Shown: positions 17,403 to 27,005 of the stretch, piece after piece | Layout: the number at the start of each line of letters is the position of its first letter | Numbering within the stretch: the first letter of the stretch is position 1 | Virus record (IMG/VR): IMGVR_UViG_3300046171_000054 | Coordinates: 1-32,430 of that record | Source: a virus | DNA length: 32,430 nt | Strand: one strand, 5' to 3' | Notes under the pieces: model-generated | What the model was told of the DNA's origin: nothing | The model's database searches: none | The model's input: only the letters and a program-made list of their open reading frames with translations | Position numbers and translations under genes: made by a program

Positions 17403-19672
17403 TGCAGAAGATAACTGTACCACTCAATAGCTTTCAGTTTGGTGAAGTAAGCCCCTCATTAATATCAAGGACTGACTCGCCAATCTATAATGCATCTGCG
17501 CAAAAAATTGAGAATATGTTTTTGCGATCAGAGGGTGGCGTAATTAAACGCGCTGGCCTTAAAAACATTTATCGCTTTTCTGACATTACAATTGACTCAG
17601 CAAAGAAACAGCAATCTCGCTTGCTGCCGTTTATTTTTTCTGACGATGAGCAATATGTAATATCTGTAGAACACCAGAAGGTACGTTGCTTCTTTATTGA
17701 TCCAACAACTGGCGACACAAGTTTGGTAGATACCATAACCACAGACGTAGATGGCAATACTCTTAAATTTGACCACACCTACCTGAGTGAATACACGTTT
17801 GCTCAAGAAGCAGACGTTATGTTTATCTGCCACAACCTGTTTATGCCGCAGCAAATTATTCGGACAAGCTTAACTACGTTTGAAGTTTCTGCTTATACCT
17901 TCGATACTAAAGCTGATAACGCATTGATTTATCAGCCTTATTACAACTTCCAAGCTTTTACAAACAAGCTAGACCCATCTGCTACAAGTGGCAACGGCGT
18001 TACAGTGACAACAACTGACCCATACTTTGATACAACAGGTACACAGTCTGGTGGTAATTACCCTGACTCTAAACATGTTGGAGTAACGCTAAAGTATCAT
18101 GATAGTGAAATGGAGATTCAATCAGTTCAATCTTCAACCCAAGCAACTGTAAATGTAATAGATACGCTTGAAGCTATTTTGACATTAAATTCATTTAGAT
18201 CAACAGATGGCAGTAGTACAATTGAGGTTGAGTACAAGGATCATGGGTATTCTGTTGGAGATAGTATTGTTGTAAGTGACTGCGGTGGTTTTGCTGGACT
18301 AAGCGCAAATCAGATTAATGGGACAAGAACCGTTACATCAATTCCGAACGATGACAAGTTTACCTTTAACGCAGATTCAACAGCTAACGCATCTATTGCA
18401 GGTGGAGGCACTCCGCATATTGACTCTCATGCACCAACAACAAATTGGTATGAACAGTCATATTCTAGTTTAAGGGGTTTTCCAGCGGCTATTACATTCC
18501 ATGAAAACAGGCTCGTGTTTGCTGGCACTATTGCACAGCCAGACTCAATCTGGATGTCAAAGAAAAGCAGGTACTACAACTTTGATATTGGCGAGGCAGA
18601 AGCCGCTGATTCTATCCAAGTCACAGCAAGCCTTGGTGAAGTAAACCAAATTCGTCATTTGGTGTCTAACCGCGACCTACAAGTGTTTACTGCAAGCTCT
18701 GAAATGTATATTCCATCGTTTGAAGCGCAGCCACTCACACCAACCAATGTGCAGGTAAAACGACAAACTCCATTTGGCATCGACTTTGTTAGACCTCAAT
18801 TGTTAGACGGTGCCTCTGTATTTGTGCAGACAGGTGGCAATATTGTGCGAGAATATATCTATACGGATACTGAAGCGGCTTACACATCTGTTGCTATATC
18901 GGGTATTTCATCACACTTGGTGCGTGATCCTATAGAGATGAACACCCTTAATGGTGCCGTTGATCGTTCTGAAAGCTATCTCTTTATGATTAACAAGGAT
19001 GGCAAGATGGCTGTATTTAACTCAAACCGCGCTGAGAAACGTGCGGGTTGGGTAGAGTTTACATCGCAGGGTCGATTCCATTCGTCGGTAACAGTTGATG
19101 AAAAGGTTTTTGTTAGTCTGATTATTGATGTTGGTGATGGCACAGAGAATCTAGTTTTGTGCCAGCTAACTTACGACCACAACATGGATTACGCTAAAGA
19201 CTACACTGGCACGGCTGGTGTGTTTGATGTGAGCGCAGATTTTGAAGATGGTGCTGTAGTTAATGTGATTGATGGCAATAACTACGTTGGTGAGTTTACT
19301 GTTGCATCAGGCAGTGTAGATGTATCTGCGGTTGATCCTGATCTAGCTGCGGCAGAGATAGGATATAAGTTTGACGTAACGCTAACGACCAATCCTATAG
19401 ACATTAATCTAGCAAATGGTCCCGCTACTGGTAGACCTAGAGCTTTGGCGTCTGTTATTCTTGATTTAAACAGTACGTTATCAACATCTGTAAACGGAAC
19501 CAATCTAGTAATTAGGCAGGTGCGTGATGATCTGTCTCAACAGTTAGAGCCTTTTACTGGCAAGAAAGAGTTTAGGCTTCTTGGGTATTCACGCGATCCA
19601 CAGATTACCATATCGCAAGAAGCACCATTGCCAATGCAGGTTAATGGATTAGTAGCGGAGCTAGTGTTGTAA
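17402..19672 (+). CDS. Tail tubular protein B (T7 gp12-like nozzle)
   Basis: Encodes 756 residues (T7 gp12 has 794). The N-terminal segment VPLNSFQFGEVSPSLISRTD then YNASAQKIENMFLRSEGGVI and KRAGLKNIYRF is characteristic. Beta-rich repeats follow with many Thr and Asp, then SRYYNFDIGEAEAADSIQVT and VNQIRHLVSNRDLQVFTASS. It forms the tail nozzle. It starts on the stop of tube A and ends by sharing the TAATG with the next gene. An Ig-like stretch at about residues 230-350 (SATSGNGVTVTTTDPYF onward) is less conserved and may be a variable insertion. Confidence 0.93.
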   Translation: MQKITVPLNSFQFGEVSPSLISRTDSPIYNASAQKIENMFLRSEGGVIKRAGLKNIYRFSDITIDSAKKQQSRLLPFIFSDDEQYVISVEHQKVRCFFIDPTTGDTSLVDTITTDVDGNTLKFDHTYLSEYTFAQEADVMFICHNLFMPQQIIRTSLTTFEVSAYTFDTKADNALIYQPYYNFQAFTNKLDPSATSGNGVTVTTTDPYFDTTGTQSGGNYPDSKHVGVTLKYHDSEMEIQSVQSSTQATVNVIDTLEAILTLNSFRSTDGSSTIEVEYKDHGYSVGDSIVVSDCGGFAGLSANQINGTRTVTSIPNDDKFTFNADSTANASIAGGGTPHIDSHAPTTNWYEQSYSSLRGFPAAITFHENRLVFAGTIAQPDSIWMSKKSRYYNFDIGEAEAADSIQVTASLGEVNQIRHLVSNRDLQVFTASSEMYIPSFEAQPLTPTNVQVKRQTPFGIDFVRPQLLDGASVFVQTGGNIVREYIYTDTEAAYTSVAISGISSHLVRDPIEMNTLNGAVDRSESYLFMINKDGKMAVFNSNRAEKRAGWVEFTSQGRFHSSVTVDEKVFVSLIIDVGDGTENLVLCQLTYDHNMDYAKDYTGTAGVFDVSADFEDGAVVNVIDGNNYVGEFTVASGSVDVSAVDPDLAAAEIGYKFDVTLTTNPIDINLANGPATGRPRALASVILDLNSTLSTSVNGTNLVIRQVRDDLSQQLEPFTGKKEFRLLGYSRDPQITISQEAPLPMQVNGLVAELVL

Positions 19673-20277
19673 TGGAAGCATTCGGAAATATGTTTAGCAA
19701 CTTCCTGAACATTGGAATGTCGTTCTGGAATAGCACATCTAAACTTGCAATGGACATGTATCAAATGGATACAATGTCCAAGATGGGGCAGCTAAAGGTT
19801 GACGCCCTTCTTAGCGCAGCCGATGCGCAAATGGAGCAAGCAGAGCTTCAAGCCAAAGAGTATGAGATTGAACGGCAAGCATCAGCCGTACAAGCATCAC
19901 AAACATATGCACAGCGCATGGCTGAGTATTCAGAAGCCACTGCGTTTAACAGCTTTGTTCGTGAAAGCTTGCTTGGCGGTGGTGAAAGTATGAGTGTTAA
20001 TGCATTCGTCAAGCGGCAAGCTAAAATGGTTGCAGAAGATTCAAACAGAATAAACAGTCAAGCAATTGCAGTTGATTCTGCTTTAGCTAGAGAAGGGCAT
20101 ATGAGCTTGCTACGCGGCATTAATGCAGCAAGAGCAACGCGAAACCAAGCACTTCAAACCGCTTATCAAAACACGATTGATCTTCTTCAAGTATCTGATC
20201 CTATCAGCACAGGCATCGGAATATTTGATGATGTTAAAAAGATAGCGACAACTATCCGTGATTACAGGAACAAATAG
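19672..20277 (+). CDS. Internal virion protein B (T7 gp14-like)
   Basis: Encodes 201 residues (T7 gp14 has 196). Helical and Ala/Gln-rich; SAADAQMEQAELQAKEYEIE then SAVQASQTYAQRMAEYSEAT are the typical middle. A shorter hydrophobic N terminus (FGNMFSNFLNIGMSFWN) may insert in the outer membrane, as gp14 does during ejection. It starts at the overlap with tube B and is followed two bases later by the first large internal protein. Order and length support gp14; sequence similarity to T7 is weak. Confidence 0.75.
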   Translation: MEAFGNMFSNFLNIGMSFWNSTSKLAMDMYQMDTMSKMGQLKVDALLSAADAQMEQAELQAKEYEIERQASAVQASQTYAQRMAEYSEATAFNSFVRESLLGGGESMSVNAFVKRQAKMVAEDSNRINSQAIAVDSALAREGHMSLLRGINAARATRNQALQTAYQNTIDLLQVSDPISTGIGIFDDVKKIATTIRDYRNK

Positions 20278-20279
20278 AG

Positions 20280-23200
20280 ATGAAGCCAGTAGTAAAGCAA
20301 CGAACCGAGTTCTTTAATAAGCCTATTGGCGTTACATCTATCCGCACTGGTGAGCCAGAAATGTGGCAAAGTATAGCTGCGTCAGCCGATGCTAGATATA
20401 GAGATGCCTATCAATACAATGCTGAACGAGCAAAGCAAAAGGGTGAGGAGCAAGCGGCTGCTGTACCAACCAAAGATTTGTTTGTCATTGACCCGAATAC
20501 ACAAAAGCCTGTTGCCCTAGAGCCGCCACGCAGCTTTGGTATGATTGGTCGTCAGGCCTATGAAAACCTTATTAGCCGTAGGTTTGAGGAATCAATCCAA
20601 GCTGAACTAGAAAGTAAAGCACAAGAGTATGCACAGAAGTATCAAAATTCTGGCGTGTTTCAGCAAGAGTTTGCTCGTCATATAGAGAATATGGTTGCAC
20701 CATCCATAGATGACTCTGGCGAAATGAGTGCATATGGTCGTGTTATCAATGAGCTTGGTGCTGAGTATCTTGCATCGACTACAGCCGCTATGAAGAAGCG
20801 GGAAGCTGAGATTGCCAAGGCCAAGCTTAAACGCCACAACCAAGTTCTTAGATATACCAATACCCGCAAGGCAGTTGTTATGGCTGCGGAGGGGGACACA
20901 GTTGGAGCAAAGTTACTTCTTGAAGAAGAATATCACCGTGTATCAGAAGAATTTATGGCGGGTGAGGTTCCGTTTAGTGAGTTTACAAAGGTCATAGACC
21001 AGATTGATGGGCTTGAATCTTTAGTCTCAACCAACTCTTTATCAAAGTATTACGTTGAGAATGACGATATACAGGCTCAAATTGTTCTAGCCATTCAAAA
21101 CCCAGCATTCAAAGACAAACTTCCCCCAGAAATTGCAAAGCAGATAGAAACTGCACTGCTTACAACAACGCCAACTAATCTTGTTAGTGCTCTTAACTCG
21201 TTTGATAAGAGCATGGATGAATATCTGGACAAGCAAATTGAGATTGCTCGAAACAATTATCTTAGCAACATCAATCAAAACACAAGTGTTGTTGATATAG
21301 ACAGGACAATTGTTTCTGTGCCTGATAATATAAAGCCAGAAGTACGATCTGATCTTATTATTGAGGCTGCAACCCAGAGAATACATGGAAGCATTAGTGA
21401 AATTGGTGACGTTGGCCCTCTTGCTGACGAACTTCTTAATGTATCTTTCAATGATACCGATGCATTAGTAAAAGTGTTAGGCGAGGAATTTGTCGCTGAA
21501 CTAAGAGAGTTAAGCTTTGAGGAGCGAGAAACAATTGCCAAAGGCATTAACGCTCGTAGCTCTGCCCTTAACAATCAACGCACACAAGAACAAAGGCTTT
21601 CAAAGAACTATTTTGACGCTCAAATTCTAGACATTGAGAGTAATAAAACTTATAGCATTGAAGGCCGAATTGCTAAATCAAATGAAGTTATTGCCCAAAT
21701 TCAAGCCTCGGACTTTGATAATAAAGTATCTAAGATAGATGCGGTTCGACGCGCAACCGCACAAGCTGTGAGAAATCAGGTAGACCTTGCTTATTTTACT
21801 GGTTCTGAGCTTGAGTATTTATCAAGTTTAATTCGTACTGGTGAAAATCCTAGTGGTGTTTTTTATACAAGCTTAACTGGTCTAAAAGCGGGAAAAAATG
21901 GAAACGTCCCTAATAGTTTTATGGTTGTGTATGAGGCTTTAAAATACTCAGCAGGAATTGATCGCACTGCTACTGAATCTAAAATTGAATCCGTCATTAA
22001 AGGAAATAAGGATTTTTATAACAATCTTGTTTCTGAAAAAACAATTGAGCGAAGCAAGGATGCTGTTTCTGGCGGTTATGCAACTCAAGATGATATTGAA
22101 AGATTGGACAAAGAATACTTTAGTGGAATGAATGTTCCATTAGAGCGATTGATTACTGACAGGCGAGTAGTTGAAGCTGCTAAGAAAGGCGTAATCTTTC
22201 CTACATTTGCCAAATCTATTTACAGTAACTTTGCAGGTGGTGACTCTCAGAAGTCAGCCTTAGCTCTGCAAACATTTGCTGAGTATCAACTTGCTGAGGC
22301 AGTCGTTGATGGGCAGTCAATACAATACAACCTAATGCGCAAGTCACTTGATCCAATGCAGTATGGCATGATGGACGCTGCACTTGCAGCGGTAAACATT
22401 ATGGGTGTGACACCTGCTGAGTTTTCAGTGCGCCAACAAACTTATGCACAAGACGGTGGCAATATCTTTGATGATGTTAAGGGCGATCTGAATATACCAA
22501 AGGCCAGAAACATTTCTACTGCCTTTGATGCGCTTGGAATAAGTATAAGCCCCAAGTTCAAGGAAGAACTACAGGGTGCGTTGATTGCTAGAAAGGTTAT
22601 GGGAATGCCTGTAACTGAAGAAAGTTTGGGCGCGTTTGTTGATGAATACGTTTCCTCAATGAATATGAATGCCGATATGTTTGTAATGGCACCGACTATT
22701 GATGGTATGTCTCAATATGCTCGTACATCTTGGATGAATACAAACGATATGTCTGCAATGAGGGAACAAGTTATTGGTGCAATATCTGATGCGCCAGAAT
22801 ATCAACGTATGTTTACTGGCGGCACATTCTTAGATGCGGCAGTTGAAATATTCATGCAAGCAATTCCTGGGCGCAATGCAATTGCAATGTTGCGTGAGCA
22901 AGAAGATGTGATTGCAAACTTAAATACTGATCGCGAGAAGACGATGAAGATGATGCAGATTCTTGGTGTTGATGTTCACTATCAGCCTGTGGTCGAAGCA
23001 TTTGAAAATGGACAGCCAGCATATCGTGCTGGATTCAAAACTACAGATGGTCGCTTTGAGCCATTCACTGTTAATAATGAGTTTGTCATTGTGTCTCCAC
23101 CTGCTCCAGATGAAACAACTGGATCGCTCCTTCTACGAGAAATAAATAATAGGGCTAGAATACTAGCCACAACTGGTGAAGATTATAGTCGCATTGCTGA

Positions 23201-23369
23201 TCCAAATACTAGAATTGCCTTAGCTCGGACAGATGTGCGCATTCAACAACTTCAGGGACAGCAGCAAACCTTAGAAGATTTCCAAGCAAATACACGGCTA
23301 TTCCAAGAATTGACAGAATTGCTTGAAGGAACTGGCGTTACGCTAGAGGAAATAATCAATGGAAATTAA
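20280..23369 (+). CDS. Large internal virion protein (T7 gp15 position)
   Basis: Encodes 1029 residues, longer than T7 gp15 (747). It is mainly helical, acidic and free of membrane segments and signal peptide. The N-terminal part has long helices (EESIQAELESKAQEYAQKYQ), and the later part includes a segment rich in Met (MRKSLDPMQYGMMDAALAAV then NIMGVTPAEFSVRQQTY). No lytic transglycosylase motif is seen. By order (gp14, gp15, gp16) it should be the core protein ejected with the DNA and forming the periplasmic channel. The end overlaps the next start by 11 bases. Confidence 0.75.
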   Translation: MKPVVKQRTEFFNKPIGVTSIRTGEPEMWQSIAASADARYRDAYQYNAERAKQKGEEQAAAVPTKDLFVIDPNTQKPVALEPPRSFGMIGRQAYENLISRRFEESIQAELESKAQEYAQKYQNSGVFQQEFARHIENMVAPSIDDSGEMSAYGRVINELGAEYLASTTAAMKKREAEIAKAKLKRHNQVLRYTNTRKAVVMAAEGDTVGAKLLLEEEYHRVSEEFMAGEVPFSEFTKVIDQIDGLESLVSTNSLSKYYVENDDIQAQIVLAIQNPAFKDKLPPEIAKQIETALLTTTPTNLVSALNSFDKSMDEYLDKQIEIARNNYLSNINQNTSVVDIDRTIVSVPDNIKPEVRSDLIIEAATQRIHGSISEIGDVGPLADELLNVSFNDTDALVKVLGEEFVAELRELSFEERETIAKGINARSSALNNQRTQEQRLSKNYFDAQILDIESNKTYSIEGRIAKSNEVIAQIQASDFDNKVSKIDAVRRATAQAVRNQVDLAYFTGSELEYLSSLIRTGENPSGVFYTSLTGLKAGKNGNVPNSFMVVYEALKYSAGIDRTATESKIESVIKGNKDFYNNLVSEKTIERSKDAVSGGYATQDDIERLDKEYFSGMNVPLERLITDRRVVEAAKKGVIFPTFAKSIYSNFAGGDSQKSALALQTFAEYQLAEAVVDGQSIQYNLMRKSLDPMQYGMMDAALAAVNIMGVTPAEFSVRQQTYAQDGGNIFDDVKGDLNIPKARNISTAFDALGISISPKFKEELQGALIARKVMGMPVTEESLGAFVDEYVSSMNMNADMFVMAPTIDGMSQYARTSWMNTNDMSAMREQVIGAISDAPEYQRMFTGGTFLDAAVEIFMQAIPGRNAIAMLREQEDVIANLNTDREKTMKMMQILGVDVHYQPVVEAFENGQPAYRAGFKTTDGRFEPFTVNNEFVIVSPPAPDETTGSLLLREINNRARILATTGEDYSRIADPNTRIALARTDVRIQQLQGQQQTLEDFQANTRLFQELTELLEGTGVTLEEIINGN

Positions 23370-26300
23370 TGTCCCTAATTTACCTCCGCTAACAGTAGAA
23401 AAAACTCCTGATCCAGCCGACCAGCGAATAACAATAGGTCAAACTGGCAATGCTCAAATGCAAACGACATTTGGCAGTGTGTTCGATCAGTTATCTTTCT
23501 ATACAAGCGAAGGTAAGTTTGAGGCAGATGCAGCCCAGACTGTAGAAGATTACATTGAGAAGCATAATCTTCCAGCACCATTAGCCAATCACATGAGGGC
23601 GTTTGGCTCTGCAAGCATGGATGATTTTAATCGTGCGGTTCAGTTTGTACAAAGCAGACAGCGTTCACAATATGCAATGGAAAACTCTAGCTTGGGTGCG
23701 CAGATTATTACTGACCCAACTATTCCTCTTAGCATCTTTACTCCATATGCATCAGTTAAAGCTTTGCAGGTCGGCTCAAAGGCTTTGCAATTCTTTAAGC
23801 AAGCTGGTGTTAAGGGGATTAAAAATCCAGTTCGTATGGCGGCTAGTGCGCGGCGTATTGCCAGAGGCGATATGAGCCGCGCTGAAATAACTAAATTACT
23901 TGCTCTTGATGGTGCAGTGTCTACTGGTGCAATGACTTTCCCAGAAGCGTTAAGCCAAGCTGGTATTGATCCAGAAGAAGCAATTAATGACATGCTAACA
24001 GCTTCATTGATTACAAGTGCGGGTGCATTGTTTGGTGGTGGGTTAGGCTATGGGTTTGCATCACTGCGGCCTCAACGTGAGGCAGCGAGAACACGCGCAT
24101 TCAATGAGGGATACCGTGATTATCTAAACGGCACATCTGACAAACCAATAGAAGCAGGTGAAGACACATCACTCGCTGGCAGTTGGTTTACTAATTCTTG
24201 GTTTATGAAAGCTGTGCCAACACCAGTTCGTCAGGTTTTGCAGAGCGAACGCTATGACGAGTTCCTAAAAATGGAAATGCTGGCCTTGGCTGGCGACAAT
24301 GGTATGCCGTTGGTTATGAATCAACTTGGTAAGTCTGCGGGTTCTTCTGTATTTACAAACTCTGGTCGCCGTGCGGGTGAGTGGTTTGCTACACTTGAAC
24401 AGCTAGACTCTACATACAATGAGTTAATGAAAGTCAAAGATCGTGGCGATATTCAGGTTCTAAACCTAGAACTGCGTAACGCGATGGAGAAAATTAGAGG
24501 CCGTATTGGTTTAGAAAGCTACACTAAACAACAATGGTACACCCACATTGGGCGGTTGTATGTAGATGAAGTCCCTGCTGAAAAACTGACAGATCAAGAG
24601 GCTCGTTCCGTTGCGTCACTTGAAAAGTTCTTTGATAATTATCGCAGGGAAATGGAAGACCTTGGGCTTATCAACAGCCGTGATATGTTTGAGACTAAAT
24701 TCATAGAAGCTCTTGGTCGCAAAGGCGAAAAGATTTCTATGACAAATGGCATTATCCAGCAAAACAAAAAGTGGATGCAAGGCCAGCAAGCAAAGCTGTC
24801 AACAGAATATGAAAAGCTTACAAACAAGCTTGGCTCATTAGCTAATACTGCTCAGACGCGCGGCCTAACTGCAAAGCAGTTAAAGCTGCAAGATGATTTG
24901 CAGCGTGAGTTGGTAGAGAAGCAAGCTGAGATGACAAGGTTTGATGAGTTGTTTGACATGATCTCATCAGCCAAAAACATTGACGATCTATATGGAATGC
25001 GCAGCAAGCTAGACCTTACACCCAAAATGCGTGAAGGGCTTGGCACTCTATCTAAATCTGTAGACGATCTGGTTGCTCAGATTGATAATTTAAAAAGATA
25101 CTTGGATACAGTTGATGGTCAGCCAAAGGCTAGATACTTGCCACGTTTCTTTAATCGTCAGGCAATTGCATCAGATCGCCAAGCATTCAAAGATATACTG
25201 ATGCGTTGGTATCGGAATAACCCAGAGATTCGCAGCATCGAAGACGGTCAGGTTGTTGTTCGCAAACTTAGTACAGCCCCAGAAGAAGTTGCAAAACGTG
25301 CGGAATCCACCATTGCAGCAATCATGGAAGAAACAGAAGAAGAAGCAATTGAAGCAATCTTCTCTGGCTTTGGTCGCGGCAAGCACTTCATGGAACGAGC
25401 GTTGGATATTCCAAACTCAGAGATAAAAGACTTTATCGTCACTGATGTTAAGGAATTGATGATTGCTTATACCAATCGGGTTGCGCCTAAGATTGAATAT
25501 CACAAGCGTTTTGTTGACTCAGAGAATGGTGGACTTCAAAGTTTAGAGGCTCGGCTCGAATACTATCGCAACTATATGCGTGAGCGTGGCTACTCCAAGA
25601 AAGAGATAGATCAATACATTAAGAACTTTGTTCATAGTTATGATCGCGTTGTTGGGACTACTCTTAAACGCGCCGATGCAATAGATACAAAGCTTGCTGA
25701 TGCTTTACGCACTGCGACAAGTTGGACATTCCTTGGTTCTTCTGGGGTTGCAGCGGTTGGTGACTTGTCTACTTTGTTCATGGATCACGAAATGAACACA
25801 ATTGGCAAGGCGTTCTTGTCTATGTTGGACTCTAACAATTCTGCATTTAAGATGGGCAAGCGTGAAGCCAATCTAGCTGGTGAAGCATTAGAGATTACCA
25901 TGGGTACAACGCACCTGCGTTACATGGAAAGCCTATCAAACGATATGTTTGGCAAAGGTACATTTGATAAGTTGAACAATGCTTTCTATATTGCTAATGG
26001 CTTGTCTGTTGTAACTACCGCAGCCAAAAGTTTAGATGGCTTAGTGCGCAGCCACACTATCATCGAAGCCTCAATGAAGTTGACCAAGGGTAAAGCAACT
26101 AAGTTTGAGCAAGAGTTCTTGGCACGATACAATATTACGCCTGAACTAGCGCAGCGTATCTCCGAGATGCCAGTGCAGAAGACAGATCAGGGCTTGTTCT
26201 TAGCTAATACTGAGGCTTGGACTGATGATCTAGTAGTTCAGGAGTTCCGCAATGCTTTGCGCAGCGGTATTATGAACCGAGTAATTATGGGTACACCTGC

Positions 26301-26946
26301 CGATAAGCCGATTATGATGGATGGTGTTGCTTATGTTCCTATTAGTTTAGGCCGACAGTTTGGTTTGAAAGAAGACAGCCGTGTGCTTGGATATGCGCGG
26401 GTTGAGTCTGGATTACTTGCGCTGCCGTTTACCTTCTACAGTTATACAATGGGTGCATTAAGCAAGATTACAGCAAACTATGCAGCGGGATCAGTGCGTA
26501 ATCCAATGGCGCATATGGCTGTTGCAATGGGACTAGGCTCTATGATTGTCCGTGTCCGTACACCAGACTACATCTGGAACGACATGGAGCCACAAGACAA
26601 AATTGCCAGATCATTTGATTTTTCTGGATTGGCTGCATTGTATTCTGATTTGACATACAGAGCTATAACCATGGCGCACGAGATGGGTATTACAAATGAA
26701 ACATTCATCTCTCCTAAGTTCAAAGCAGAACCAGATATGCTTGGTGCATTAGCATCGTTTGGTGGTGCTCCTTCTGATTGGACTTATGGTGTCGCGCAAG
26801 GAATAGGCGACATGCTATCTGGTAATATGAGTGATGGTGCAAAAGCTTTAGTGCGGCACACTCCATTAATAAATGCCTTCGCGTTTCAAGGTTTATTGAA
26901 AGACACGGCTATGGATATAGTCGGCACACTACCGAACCGACCTTAA
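23359..26946 (+). CDS. Large internal virion protein (T7 gp16 position)
   Basis: Encodes 1195 residues (T7 gp16 has 1318). It is helical with hydrophobic stretches, including about 216-233 (LITSAGALFGGGLGYGFAS) and a glycine- and tyrosine-rich region near the C terminus (ALPFTFYSYTMGALSKITAN). These fit a membrane-interacting ejection protein. Unlike T7 gp16 I see no lytic transglycosylase signature at the N terminus, so the wall-cutting activity may be absent or located elsewhere. It overlaps the previous gene by 11 bases. Order, size and membrane segments support the role. Confidence 0.78.
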   Translation: MEINVPNLPPLTVEKTPDPADQRITIGQTGNAQMQTTFGSVFDQLSFYTSEGKFEADAAQTVEDYIEKHNLPAPLANHMRAFGSASMDDFNRAVQFVQSRQRSQYAMENSSLGAQIITDPTIPLSIFTPYASVKALQVGSKALQFFKQAGVKGIKNPVRMAASARRIARGDMSRAEITKLLALDGAVSTGAMTFPEALSQAGIDPEEAINDMLTASLITSAGALFGGGLGYGFASLRPQREAARTRAFNEGYRDYLNGTSDKPIEAGEDTSLAGSWFTNSWFMKAVPTPVRQVLQSERYDEFLKMEMLALAGDNGMPLVMNQLGKSAGSSVFTNSGRRAGEWFATLEQLDSTYNELMKVKDRGDIQVLNLELRNAMEKIRGRIGLESYTKQQWYTHIGRLYVDEVPAEKLTDQEARSVASLEKFFDNYRREMEDLGLINSRDMFETKFIEALGRKGEKISMTNGIIQQNKKWMQGQQAKLSTEYEKLTNKLGSLANTAQTRGLTAKQLKLQDDLQRELVEKQAEMTRFDELFDMISSAKNIDDLYGMRSKLDLTPKMREGLGTLSKSVDDLVAQIDNLKRYLDTVDGQPKARYLPRFFNRQAIASDRQAFKDILMRWYRNNPEIRSIEDGQVVVRKLSTAPEEVAKRAESTIAAIMEETEEEAIEAIFSGFGRGKHFMERALDIPNSEIKDFIVTDVKELMIAYTNRVAPKIEYHKRFVDSENGGLQSLEARLEYYRNYMRERGYSKKEIDQYIKNFVHSYDRVVGTTLKRADAIDTKLADALRTATSWTFLGSSGVAAVGDLSTLFMDHEMNTIGKAFLSMLDSNNSAFKMGKREANLAGEALEITMGTTHLRYMESLSNDMFGKGTFDKLNNAFYIANGLSVVTTAAKSLDGLVRSHTIIEASMKLTKGKATKFEQEFLARYNITPELAQRISEMPVQKTDQGLFLANTEAWTDDLVVQEFRNALRSGIMNRVIMGTPADKPIMMDGVAYVPISLGRQFGLKEDSRVLGYARVESGLLALPFTFYSYTMGALSKITANYAAGSVRNPMAHMAVAMGLGSMIVRVRTPDYIWNDMEPQDKIARSFDFSGLAALYSDLTYRAITMAHEMGITNETFISPKFKAEPDMLGALASFGGAPSDWTYGVAQGIGDMLSGNMSDGAKALVRHTPLINAFAFQGLLKDTAMDIVGTLPNRP

Positions 26947-26949
26947 CAT

Positions 26950-26985
26950 TTGTGCGTTGAGCAAACAAAACTGCAATGTTAATTG
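26950..26985 (+). promoter_or_regulatory. Possible promoter or activator site before the tail fibre
   Basis: In the only gap between the internal virion gene and the tail fibre (26947-27005) stands TTGTGCGTTG (26950-26959), the same ten bases that begin the shared elements at 12363 and 15809. TTGAGC (26957-26962) and TAATTG (26980-26985) are spaced by 17 bases but match the sigma70 pattern poorly. AACATT (26945-26950) and AATGTT (26975-26980) are also inverted copies. Confidence 0.35.
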
Positions 26986-27005
26986 CTTAAAAAAAGGTAA
27001 ACGGT

